41,312 nucleotides of DNA, taken from an uncultured Parabacteroides sp. (lineage in GTDB: Bacteria > Bacteroidota > Bacteroidia > Bacteroidales > Tannerellaceae). Positions 25,898 to 33,795 of the stretch are shown piece after piece. The notes under the pieces were generated by a model. It saw nothing but the letters and a program-made list of their open reading frames with translations. It was not told the origin of the DNA and searched no databases. Where the stretch lies: contig CAKUZF010000023.1 of the NCBI GenBank assembly GCA_934718155.1, positions 1 to 41,312 on the forward strand, read 5' to 3'. Within the stretch, counting starts at the first letter, position 1, and each line of letters starts with the position of its first letter. The position numbers were made by a program, and so were the translations under genes.

Positions 25898-26508
25898 CGT
25901 ACATAAAAATCCAGCAACTTCCGCTCGCCGATGTAGCCCTGCAGGTGATCGCCTATCTGCACGGGGCCTACGCTACACGGGGTGCCGGTGTAAATCAAAT
26001 CGCCAATCTTCAACGTAAAGAAGCGGCTCACATAGGCCACGATGCGATCCACCGAGAAGAGCAGCTGCTCCGTGTTGCCCGCCTGCCGGGTCTCTCCGTT
26101 GATGTCTAAATGGAAAGGCAGCCGGTTGATGTCGCCCACCTCCTCCAGGGGGACGAACGTGCCCACCACGGCGGAGTTGTCGAACGCCTTGCTGATCTCC
26201 CAAGGCAAGCCTTTCTCGCGAAGCTGTCGCTGCAGGTCGCGCGCCGTGAAGTCGATGCCCACCGTCACCTCGTGGTAGTAGCGATGCGCGAACCGCTCGG
26301 CGATGTTCTTGCCCAACCGATCGATCCTCACCACAATCTCCGCCTCGTGATGCAACTCCTGCGTGAAGTCGGGGATGAAGAAGGGCTTGCCATCCTTCAG
26401 CAGCGACGAGTCGGCCTTCATGAAAATGGTCGGTTCTGATAATGTTAACGTATGATTCAGCTCTTTATTGTGAGCGGCATAGTTCATGCCTACAGCGATG
26501 ATCTTCAT
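25894..26508 (-). CDS. Fumarylacetoacetate hydrolase (FAH) family protein
   Basis: Family members hydrolyse or decarboxylate beta-keto and acylpyruvate compounds with a divalent metal. At 204 aa it is the short single-domain form. The N-terminal VGMNYAAHNKELNHTL, metal-binding HHEAEIVVRI (Glu-x-Glu type), VTVGIDFTARDLQRQLREKG and the C-terminal DLIYTGTPCSVGPVQIGDHL fit the family. The exact substrate is not deducible; oxaloacetate tautomerase/decarboxylase or acylpyruvase are options. It overlaps porU by 4 bases and probably heads the porU-porV-ispF operon. Confidence 0.88.
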   Translation of the reverse strand: MKIIAVGMNYAAHNKELNHTLTLSEPTIFMKADSSLLKDGKPFFIPDFTQELHHEAEIVVRIDRLGKNIAERFAHRYYHEVTVGIDFTARDLQRQLREKGLPWEISKAFDNSAVVGTFVPLEEVGDINRLPFHLDINGETRQAGNTEQLLFSVDRIVAYVSRFFTLKIGDLIYTGTPCSVGPVQIGDHLQGYIGERKLLDFYVR

Positions 26509-26543
26509 ATCTATTTACCTATTAAGTCTGTCTATTCTGCCTG

Positions 26544-26551
26544 CGAAGGTA
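26544..26551 (-). promoter_or_regulatory. Weak candidate promoter for FAH-porU-porV-ispF
   Basis: The minus strand reads TACCTTCG, one base from TAnnTTTG, about 35 bases before the FAH ATG. The same T-to-C change is seen in the trmB box. The gap to the upstream glycosyltransferase is only 69 bp, so read-through is also possible. Confidence 0.4.
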
Positions 26552-26577
26552 CGATTTTTTTCGCCATTGCCACTGCC

Positions 26578-27693
26578 TCAACAGCCCAGAGCCGCCAACA
26601 TTTCTTTAAATTGCGTCGCATAGCTCAAGGTCATGCGGTTGGGCTTGAGGCCTACGGCCGAAAGCGGCGGCGTCTCGGCCAAGGCTTTTCGCAACGCTTG
26701 GCAAAGGCCGTCGGGGTCGGTCGGGTCGAACAGCGCGCCGTTCCGCCCCGGCTCGATCAGGCAGGCCGCTCCCGCCACTTGGCTGCAAAGGGTGAAGCAG
26801 CCCGCCAAGAGGGCCTCGTTCACCACCGTGCCGAAAGGCTCATAGCGACTGGGGAGCACAAAGAGTTGCGCCAGGTTGTAGTAGGCCATGAGGGTAAGGC
26901 CCTCCTGCTTGCCTACGAAGCGCACCAGCCCCGAGGCGATTCCATCGGCGGCGGCCTGGGTCAGCTCCTCGCGCAAGGGGCCGTCGCCCACAATCAAGAG
27001 GCGCACGCTTTGCGATGCCTTCGGGAGGCGTTGGATAGCCTCCAGCAGTAGCGACACCTGTTTCACCTCGGCCAGCCTGCCTACATAGAGAACCACCTGC
27101 TTGCCCCTTAGCGCATAGCGTTCGGCCAGGCGCTCGGCCGTTGGAAGGCTCGCGGCCAGTCGTTGGCGGAAGAGCGTTTCGGGCTGGATGATGGGGAAAT
27201 AGGCATAGCGTGCCCTGTAGGGCAGCTGCCTCCGATACCAGCGATAGGCCTGCTCGTCGGCCAACACCACGCCTTGCAGCAGGTGCAGCATCACGTAGCG
27301 GGTGAGCCGCTTCACCCGTCCCGCCCGCTCGGCCATCCGTTTGTTGTCGTCGCAAATGGTCAAGATGCGCATCTTCCAGTGGAATAACAGTTTGAAGAGG
27401 CAGACCAGCAGCCCCAACAGGTTATACTCCGAGACGATGGCCACCTCCGGACGTTTACGCCATAGGATGGCCAGCACCTCCAGGCGCAGGTTCTTGATGC
27501 CCAAGAAGCCGGGGCGCAGATAGCGGGGCGTAAAGCGCAGCCGCTGCCGCAACGCCTCTTGGTCGAACTTCTGCTCCAGCGGGTCGTGAAACTCGAAATA
27601 GACCTCGGCGTCGAACGCTTCGCTCAGCGAGTTGAAGAAGTCAACCCGGTAAGGCGCCAAGGCGGGATGGAAGATGATGCTACGTGGGTTCAT
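26578..27693 (-). CDS. GT4-family glycosyltransferase
   Basis: A GT-B fold retaining glycosyltransferase, probably acting on a cell-envelope glycan in the cytoplasm. The N-terminal domain starts with IIFHPALAPYRVDFFNSLSE. The C-terminal nucleotide-sugar domain has VVLYVGRLAEVKQVSLLLEA, LIVGDGPLREEL and the E-x7-E motif in EPFGTVVNEALLAG. The frame opens at 27774, but that codon lies within the -7 box at 27772-27779, so the ATG at 27693 (371 aa, MNPRSIIFHP) is preferred. It is a lone glycosyltransferase here. A role in the lipopolysaccharide used by PorU is possible but not shown. Confidence 0.88.
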   Translation of the reverse strand: MNPRSIIFHPALAPYRVDFFNSLSEAFDAEVYFEFHDPLEQKFDQEALRQRLRFTPRYLRPGFLGIKNLRLEVLAILWRKRPEVAIVSEYNLLGLLVCLFKLLFHWKMRILTICDDNKRMAERAGRVKRLTRYVMLHLLQGVVLADEQAYRWYRRQLPYRARYAYFPIIQPETLFRQRLAASLPTAERLAERYALRGKQVVLYVGRLAEVKQVSLLLEAIQRLPKASQSVRLLIVGDGPLREELTQAAADGIASGLVRFVGKQEGLTLMAYYNLAQLFVLPSRYEPFGTVVNEALLAGCFTLCSQVAGAACLIEPGRNGALFDPTDPDGLCQALRKALAETPPLSAVGLKPNRMTLSYATQFKEMLAALGC

Positions 27694-27771
27694 CTGCGAT
27701 TGGTTTTGTTTTGTCTGTGCGCTCGATGGGCGATAAGGCCGATAATCGATGCGCTTCTTACAGTCGTTTCG

Positions 27772-27779
27772 CAAATATA
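27772..27779 (-). promoter_or_regulatory. Candidate promoter (-7 box) for the GT4 gene
   Basis: The minus strand reads TATATTTG, an exact TAnnTTTG match. It gives a leader of about 75 bases to the chosen ATG at 27693 and argues against the upstream start at 27774. Confidence 0.65.
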
Positions 27780-27798
27780 ACTATTTTCTTGATTCACT

Positions 27799-27918
27799 AC
27801 GAGTGCTTACAAAAAGTATTATATATTACTTGGCAAAGTAATATGTATTCAATGGGCAAGTAATATGTATTAAATGGCAAAGTAATATGTTATAAATGGC
27901 AAAGTAATACGTATGCAC
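27799..27918. repeat. Palindromic A/T-rich intergenic repeat (copy 2)
   Basis: The edge ACGAGTGCTTACA (27799-27811) is the exact reverse complement of the edge at 2281-2293. It is followed by TATTACTTGGCAAAGTAATA and then three further units of the type GGCAAAGTAATATG, spaced by about 21 bp. The element is thus an inverted, expanded relative of the copy after mrp. It directly adjoins the 22-bp array at 27935. Confidence 0.8.
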
Positions 27919-27934
27919 TTTTTGCGCTGAAAAA

Positions 27935-28085
27935 CGATGCCCGTCGTTGTGAAAAACGATGCCCGTCGTTGTGAAAAACCATGGTCATCGTTGTAGTAAA
28001 CCATGGGCGTGGAAATTTATCCGCATGGGCTTAGAAATTTGTCCGCATGGTGATGGAAAATTACGGCGACGGGCAACGAAATTTA
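27935..28085. repeat. 22-bp phased tandem repeat array (middle copy)
   Basis: Units start at about 27935, 27957, 27979, 28001, 28023, 28045 and 28068. The first two have the core CGATGCCCGTCGTTG, the next ones decay to CCATGGGCGTGG and GCATGGG, and the last is GACGGGCAACGAAATTTA as in the other arrays. The spacing holds at 22 bp (last step 23) even where the core has diverged. Confidence 0.82.
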
Positions 28086-28096
28086 CGCCAAAGTAC

Positions 28097-28154
28097 GCAA
28101 AAAGCCCTGAGTGAGCATAAGCGCTTATTCTAATTGCTTGTGTTCGCTCAGGGC
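28097..28154 (-). terminator. Intrinsic terminator of the lipoprotein operon
   Basis: On the minus strand, GCCCTGAGCGAACACAAGC pairs along 19 positions (with G-U pairs) with GCTTATGCTCACTCAGGGC around a 13-base loop. A run of five T follows at 28103-28099. It lies about 60 bases after the last lipoprotein gene. The T-run is on the minus-strand side only. Confidence 0.88.
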
Positions 28155-28215
28155 GTATGGCTTGTTTGCCTTCACCGCCTGCCTGATTGGCTTGATGAGG
28201 CAGAGGGTGGGGTGA

Positions 28216-29106
28216 TTATTTGTAGGGATCGACAGTCACTGTAATAGGAGCACTAGAGACCTTACCGTCTATCGTAATCTTGATAGAAAGTTGTCCGTTT
28301 GTGTTGCTTAATGCATAATTAACTACGTATTTCTTCTGTGCTTCTGTTGCAGAGGTCCCTTCTGTAAGAATGGAAGTGGGTTTTGTTGTGAAGGTTACAT
28401 CAGAGCCTCCTGTCTGTGATAGTGTGCCTGATAGTACTAAGTAGGGAGTAACGCCTGTCTTTACATAGACTTTGTTTGATGAAAGGTTCTTGCCGTCGGC
28501 AACGCCTGTCCCAACCAACATAAATCGTTTACTCGCAGTTACATCTGAAGATTCAGTTGTTACATAGAGTGAGCTTATAGTTACATTGGAAGATGTCAGG
28601 CTGGATGTTTGAACATCAATGATTGAATTGGTCAGTTTGCATGTTACTGTAGCCTCATTCTCTTTGTTGGCCGTTACGGTTACGTTGTTGTTTGTACCGT
28701 CGAATTCAGGTGAGTCCCATGCAAAGTCTGCGCCATTCATCGATGTGTATTTCGCATTTAATGTATAGGTTGCACTTGCGGGTAACTTGTATTTAGTGTT
28801 TTCAATTTCTGAGAATTTATTTCCATTAGGCAATGTTGTGCCTTCCGGGATGCTTGTCCCTGAAGGGGCAGTCAGTGTTACTAAGAAATTTGGCATCAAA
28901 GAAGCATATAAAGAAGAGAGATCTTCTGTTTCTCCGCTTTTTGTGCTTACGTTTAAGTTCGCATCTGTAGCGAGGTTGATGCGCAACTCGCCAGTTCCGT
29001 TTTGAGCGACGTTGTTGATAACTCTATTCTCTTCGAGAATGTTACCACATGAGGTGAAACCTCCTAATGCTATGGCTACTAAGCCAGCTACTAATTTTGC
29101 TTTCAT
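28216..29106 (-). CDS. DUF4493-like surface lipoprotein (last gene of operon)
   Basis: Lipoprotein signal MKAKLVAGLVAIALGGFTSC with lipidated Cys20 and acidic residues soon after (GNILEEN). The pattern GELRINL, then TKS at 55-57, ATYTLNAKYTS, DSPEFDG, VTCKLTNSIIDVQ is the DUF4493-like layout shared with its neighbours. The second half is a beta-rich domain ending in APITVTVDPYK. At 296 aa it is the single-domain type. Base composition is more A/T-rich than the housekeeping genes. Function is not known; surface binding or an assembled fibre subunit are options. Confidence 0.78.
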   Translation of the reverse strand: MKAKLVAGLVAIALGGFTSCGNILEENRVINNVAQNGTGELRINLATDANLNVSTKSGETEDLSSLYASLMPNFLVTLTAPSGTSIPEGTTLPNGNKFSEIENTKYKLPASATYTLNAKYTSMNGADFAWDSPEFDGTNNNVTVTANKENEATVTCKLTNSIIDVQTSSLTSSNVTISSLYVTTESSDVTASKRFMLVGTGVADGKNLSSNKVYVKTGVTPYLVLSGTLSQTGGSDVTFTTKPTSILTEGTSATEAQKKYVVNYALSNTNGQLSIKITIDGKVSSAPITVTVDPYK

Positions 29107-29140
29107 AATTATTATGGTTTAATGTTTATTATTTCATTTG

Positions 29141-30925
29141 TTAGTTCTTATACTCTAATAAAAAAGCCTTGCATACAACACCTATATCTGAATTTATTGC
29201 AGTTGACCACCTATTTTTATCTCCTTTAGTATAAATGCATATTCTTTTAATTGATGGTGTCAGATCACAGAAGGATGAAATGTCTTCATACGGTGCATTT
29301 CTATCAGTGGAAACAAGATTAGATCCACTTAATGTTTTATTTACTGTCGCATTTACACCTGTTGTAGAAGCGTGAATTGAAACAGTAGGTTTATAGTCCT
29401 TGGGGAGAGATCCTCCATAAGCGTAAGCTGTCAATGTTGCTTTCGTTAAAATGATATTCGGAATGTAGAATATCGGAGTTAATAAATATGCCTCTTTGAT
29501 TTTTAATGTCAAAAATCCATAGCTGTTACCATCATTATTCATCTCCCATCCAGAAGGCTTTCTGTTGTCTTTAAATGATATGTTATACGGCAACCCCGTC
29601 ACATGATAGGTTTCGCTGCCACTCTCTGTCACGCCATCAAAAGTGTATGAGGCGTTAAGCGTGTGAGCAGCCCACGATTGCGATTCGGCATTGCCAGCCG
29701 ATACCGCATTCCCGTCCAAGGTCAAGGCTGAGGACTGGGTGTAGTTGGGGTTATTCTGCAAAGCATCCGTAATGGAAGGAGCGGCCTTCATGCCGTAGAT
29801 TGTGCTTCCATCGCAACTGTTTGCCGCATCAATCTCTCCTGCCAAATACTTGTTGTAGGAGGTGTAGGCTGTAGCGGACACCGTAAACGTTGGAGCTGGC
29901 ACCTCCACTGTAGAAACGTTTTCCGCCGTAAGCTCGCCTGTCTTCAAGGTCAGCGAAGAGCGGAGCGTGTATGTTCCTTGCGGAAGGTAGGGCCAATCTC
30001 CTGCCAGAGTCATTTCTGCTGGGCTATTTTGTGTCGGAGCACCGCTTCCTGTAAAGGTGCGCACTATTATTCCTGCTTGATTCTGCAACTCTGCCTTCCA
30101 GCCGGTTATCAGTGCGGCGGGAGTGCCTGTTAGCGAGGCTACATTGATCATCACCTTTGTGCCACTCAGCAGCTCGCCCACCTTTGTATGTTCGGCTGTC
30201 GCTTGGGTTCGCAAGTCGAAAGAGGGCAGGTTCTCTGGGTTGCATTGAATGACATATTGCGTGCCTGCCGCTGCACTATTGGTAACAGTGGCCTCTTTTG
30301 AGGTCTCTCCCCCGATCAAGTTTGTTCCAGTAAAGGAAACCGCTACGGCTTCTTCTTTGTGAACATACAAATTTCTTTGTGATTCGTTCGAGGCCAATGT
30401 TTCTGTGATGCTTCCTACTTTTACGCTCAAAGTCCACTTAGAGTAGTGCTTTTGTAAATCGGCATCTACAATGGGTTTCAACATGGCGTTGCCCAACGAT
30501 GGCGCCAACTCAACGCTTGTCGATTGCAAGGCGTTGATGGTGAACTCTTGGCTGTCGTAGAAATAGGGCTTTGTATCGAGTGTTTTATTCTCTCCATTAT
30601 ACGCCTCAACGGTGTAGGTGCCAGTGGGCAGCACGATGGGAGCGGAGAGTTTGGCGTAGCGCTTGGGGAAACCCGAAACCTGAGTTCCGTCCGAAGTCAC
30701 GTTGATCCATAATTCACTTACAGCGGGAACCTCTTCGAGTGTTGTGGTCGCCTTGGTCAGCGGGGCAGCTTGCACCTCGGCCGAGATGGGGCCTACTTGC
30801 AACGTCAGGTAGCCTTCGCCTTTGCCAAGCACAGGTTGTCGCAGCTCCTCCTCGACACAGGCGGTGAGGGCGAGCAATACGTAGAGGCTGCTTATGAGGT
30901 GCACGATTTTAGATCCTATTCTCAT
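29141..30925 (-). CDS. DUF4493-like multidomain surface lipoprotein
   Basis: Signal peptide with lipobox LTAC (Cys23), then VEEELRQ, an acidic surface-export-type stretch. The N-terminal domain (about 38-180) has GYLTLQVG, TKA at 57-59, GTYTVEAYNG and KPYFYDSQEFTI. Beta-rich domains follow (about 180-440), one starting PTFTVSATAYTSYNKYL. The last ~150 residues (after about 445) are encoded by clearly A/T-richer DNA and hold GFLTLKIKEAYLLTPIFYIPN and VCKAFLLEY. This last domain was not recognised. The gene lies 18 bp after its upstream neighbour. Confidence 0.78.
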   Translation of the reverse strand: MRIGSKIVHLISSLYVLLALTACVEEELRQPVLGKGEGYLTLQVGPISAEVQAAPLTKATTTLEEVPAVSELWINVTSDGTQVSGFPKRYAKLSAPIVLPTGTYTVEAYNGENKTLDTKPYFYDSQEFTINALQSTSVELAPSLGNAMLKPIVDADLQKHYSKWTLSVKVGSITETLASNESQRNLYVHKEEAVAVSFTGTNLIGGETSKEATVTNSAAAGTQYVIQCNPENLPSFDLRTQATAEHTKVGELLSGTKVMINVASLTGTPAALITGWKAELQNQAGIIVRTFTGSGAPTQNSPAEMTLAGDWPYLPQGTYTLRSSLTLKTGELTAENVSTVEVPAPTFTVSATAYTSYNKYLAGEIDAANSCDGSTIYGMKAAPSITDALQNNPNYTQSSALTLDGNAVSAGNAESQSWAAHTLNASYTFDGVTESGSETYHVTGLPYNISFKDNRKPSGWEMNNDGNSYGFLTLKIKEAYLLTPIFYIPNIILTKATLTAYAYGGSLPKDYKPTVSIHASTTGVNATVNKTLSGSNLVSTDRNAPYEDISSFCDLTPSIKRICIYTKGDKNRWSTAINSDIGVVCKAFLLEYKN

Positions 30926-30943
30926 CTCTATCTCTTTTTTTGT

Positions 30944-31630
30944 TTAGTTCATAATCCAACTTACACGGTTGGTGGGCAATTGCACTTGCAGTTCGTAGAT
31001 GACGCCTTGCGTGGGTGCGTCGATGCTCCCTGTTAGGCTGAACGGCTCTTGATCGGCGTTCTTCCCTGTCAGGGTGTAGCTTATCGCTGTGCCCGCGGCG
31101 AAATAGGCCGTCTGGCCTGCGGTGAGTGTCGCTTGGCGGCTCTCCTGCTTCAAAGCCAACTGATAGTTGGTGAAGGCTTCGGGCAGATACTGACCCAGGC
31201 GAACGCCCACATTGATCATCGGAACAATCAGGTCGATGCGATTGATCGCTCCGCTCTTGATCTGGAAGGTGTAGGTCTTCTCGAAGATGGGCTGGCCGTT
31301 GCCTGTTGCCTCCTCGTTGAGGGCTGCGTTGTAGGTGTGCAGCGTGTAGGAGCCTGCGTCCAGCTTGAGCGACGAGATCGTCGCTCCGGCCTCGTAATGA
31401 TGCAGGAGTTTCCCCTCGCCGACGCTTTCCCCCGCGTAGATATCTACGATGAGGTCGCTGTCTACGGCTTTCGTCGTCAAGGCGTCGGTCTTCTCCACCT
31501 GCCTACGCAGGCTTTCAACCACGAGGGTTCCTTCGCCTGTCGCCTCAGGTGTTAGGCTCTCGTGTTGGCAGGCTGTCGCTGCCAACACGAGGAGTATACC
31601 ATATATATATTGTCTCAGTCTGTTCATCAT
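30944..31630 (-). CDS. Short DUF4493-like surface lipoprotein
   Basis: Lipobox ATAC (Cys21) followed by QHESLTPEA. One DUF4493-like domain fills the 228 aa: GEGTLVVESL, TTKA at 52-55, DAGSYTLHTYNAA, a beta strand IDLIVPMINVGVRLG, then EAFTNYQLALKQ and a final strand VIYELQVQLP. It overlaps the preceding gene by 4 bases, so the two are coupled. It is the smallest of the set and could be a minimal or tip/anchor subunit, which is a guess. Confidence 0.78.
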   Translation of the reverse strand: MMNRLRQYIYGILLVLAATACQHESLTPEATGEGTLVVESLRRQVEKTDALTTKAVDSDLIVDIYAGESVGEGKLLHHYEAGATISSLKLDAGSYTLHTYNAALNEEATGNGQPIFEKTYTFQIKSGAINRIDLIVPMINVGVRLGQYLPEAFTNYQLALKQESRQATLTAGQTAYFAAGTAISYTLTGKNADQEPFSLTGSIDAPTQGVIYELQVQLPTNRVSWIMN

Positions 31631-33795
31631 TTGTCGTAGATTAATTGAATGTCGTCGATAGTCAGCACGCTGCCATCTTTTGCTTTATTTAAACCCGAAA
31701 CGACGTAACCTTTAAGATTATCAGTTTCGGTTTTTTCAATATCAGAACAGTTAGCAGATGAAGAGAAAGCTACTACAATATGGGTAATAGGCAAGTTCTC
31801 TGCATTCTCATATGGACTATAATCAATAGAGATTTCTCCAGTTGTAAATGAGTCCTTTTGATCTCCATTTACGATTTCTCCTGTCCCTAAGGTAGAAGAA
31901 ACAATTTCACCATTTATAAGACTTCGATTTTCTAATCTAATCCATGCTTTAAATGAATCCTTGTTATAAGGAGCGTACTTATATTGAAATTGAAGTCTTG
32001 TTGGGCGGGAGACGGATTCAATGCCATAGTCGTAATTATCCTTATTTGAGGAATGATCGTATGAGTATGAACCTAAGAATAATTTTCCTGCTGCTATATG
32101 GTAAGTTAAAGTAGAAGTATTACCTGCACCATTGTCCCAGCCAACTGTACGTAAGGCTGCTGCGTAGCCGGTCACGCCAGCTACACGATATGTGGAAGGA
32201 TTCAGATTGTATGTTGAAGATACGTTCGGAGATCCCTCGAATGTCTTTTCATTGACACATGCCCACACATTATTAGCGGGAGAATATGCTGTTACATCTA
32301 TATTAGAAAAAATATTCGATCCTTTATTCAGCTTCTTTGTGGATTCTGACCAGTCTTCCATATCTCCATAAGGTATTGCTGCCGCTTGATAAAGAGAGAA
32401 TTCTTTTATTGTACTGGGCACAGCGTTACGATATAATGCTCGAATGAAGCACGTAGATCCGGGAGTAAGCTGAGATTTGTAGCGATCGCTAATTGTTTCC
32501 CAAGAGATCCCATCGGAGCTGTATTGATATGATATATCGCTGAGTATTTTATTTGCGTTTCCTGTGCGAATGTCATCAGATACAACTTCGTTCACCGTAA
32601 ACTCCTTGGTCCAGATGTTCTTGGGATAGACCGACACACTAAACTCCGGCTTTACCGTCTGAATGGTATAGACGGGAGCGGCGTCGGCCTCGCTGCTCCA
32701 GCGGTCGTTGGCCTTCACACGGAGCGTGATGCGGTTGTCTACCGCCTCGCCCTTGTTGGTGCGGAGCGAAGCCGTCAGTTGCGTGAGGTCGATATTGCCC
32801 TCAGTTCCTTGCGTATTTAAGGTGATGCCCGCTTGGCTGAGCAATTGCTTTTCCGCTTCAGTCAGATTGGAAAGCAGGTATTTCTTATTGAGCGATTGAA
32901 GCTGCTCATCTCCGAAGGCGAGCGTAAACTCCACGTCTTGAATGGCATGCGAAGCGGTGAAAGCCAATCGGGCGTCGATGGCGTCAGCCGTCTCCGTATA
33001 GGTCAGGCTGGTGGCCTGGTTGGCAAATCCCGTCACCTTCGGTTTCGGCAGGCACTCCAAGGGGATGGTCGCGCTGATGGTCTCTGTCTTGATCTCAGCC
33101 TTCTCGATCTGCATAGCCAAGCGATCGTCGGTCTTGAGCGTCAAGATGAGATGCTGAGCCGCATCGAGCTTCTGAGGCAGCTTGTCGCTTGTCATCTGTG
33201 CGGTCTTCTCTTCGCCTGTTGAGCGCAATGTGCCCACGAAGTAGAACGCAACCGCCTCGCCAGCCTTCAGATAGGCCTTGCGATTGGGCTCCGAGGGGGT
33301 GAGTTGGGCGGACGCTTGGTTCACCACCACTTTCACGCCATAGTTTGTGAACACCTGGTCTAACGCCTCCTTGTTCGCCCAGTTGATCGACACCAAGGCA
33401 TTCGCCACCTTGCAGGGGATCGTCACCGAAGCCGCCTGTTTGGGCTGGATGGTCGCCTTGGCCTCTCCGGTGTAGTAGGGGCTGTCGAACGCCACGTCGG
33501 CATTCTTGCCCATCGAAGCCTCTAAGGTGTAGCTCCCTTCCGGAGCGGGAATAGGCTGGTTGGTCCATGCGTCATCATAGAGCGTAGAGCTCGCTTCGTT
33601 GCGGATGCAGAGGTGAAACTGCTTAGCCGTCTCGTCGCTGATCGACTGTTGGGCCTTGGTGGTGGCCAAGAGGGCCTCGTCGGCCAAGGAGACTGAGAAT
33701 GAGCCCTTGGTCGCTTCGGTCAAGCTCTCTTGCTGGCAAGCGAACAGGATGGCCAACAAGCAGGTTACACCATATGTATAGAAGGTTTTAATCAT
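31627..33795 (-). CDS. DUF4493/Ig-like/PCMD-like surface lipoprotein with composition break
   Basis: Lipobox LFAC (Cys20) followed by QQESLTEA. DUF4493-like domain at about 30-240 (TTKA at 45-48, GSYTLEASMG, SPYYTGEAKATI, CKVANALVSI). Ig-like segments cover about 250-460. The C-terminal domain (about 475-722) starts YGDMEDWSES and ends SVLTIDDIQLIYDK, the layout of the putative carbohydrate metabolism domain (PCMD). DNA for residues ~1-400 is G/C-rich like the neighbours, while the rest (31627 to about 32590) is A/T-rich, suggesting the C-terminal half was exchanged. It overlaps both adjacent genes. Confidence 0.8.
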   Translation of the reverse strand: MIKTFYTYGVTCLLAILFACQQESLTEATKGSFSVSLADEALLATTKAQQSISDETAKQFHLCIRNEASSTLYDDAWTNQPIPAPEGSYTLEASMGKNADVAFDSPYYTGEAKATIQPKQAASVTIPCKVANALVSINWANKEALDQVFTNYGVKVVVNQASAQLTPSEPNRKAYLKAGEAVAFYFVGTLRSTGEEKTAQMTSDKLPQKLDAAQHLILTLKTDDRLAMQIEKAEIKTETISATIPLECLPKPKVTGFANQATSLTYTETADAIDARLAFTASHAIQDVEFTLAFGDEQLQSLNKKYLLSNLTEAEKQLLSQAGITLNTQGTEGNIDLTQLTASLRTNKGEAVDNRITLRVKANDRWSSEADAAPVYTIQTVKPEFSVSVYPKNIWTKEFTVNEVVSDDIRTGNANKILSDISYQYSSDGISWETISDRYKSQLTPGSTCFIRALYRNAVPSTIKEFSLYQAAAIPYGDMEDWSESTKKLNKGSNIFSNIDVTAYSPANNVWACVNEKTFEGSPNVSSTYNLNPSTYRVAGVTGYAAALRTVGWDNGAGNTSTLTYHIAAGKLFLGSYSYDHSSNKDNYDYGIESVSRPTRLQFQYKYAPYNKDSFKAWIRLENRSLINGEIVSSTLGTGEIVNGDQKDSFTTGEISIDYSPYENAENLPITHIVVAFSSSANCSDIEKTETDNLKGYVVSGLNKAKDGSVLTIDDIQLIYDK

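Noticed and set aside
27694..27774. Longer N-terminus of the GT4 protein
   Set aside because: The start codon would lie within the promoter -7 box, and the added residues are not typical of a GT4 N-terminus.
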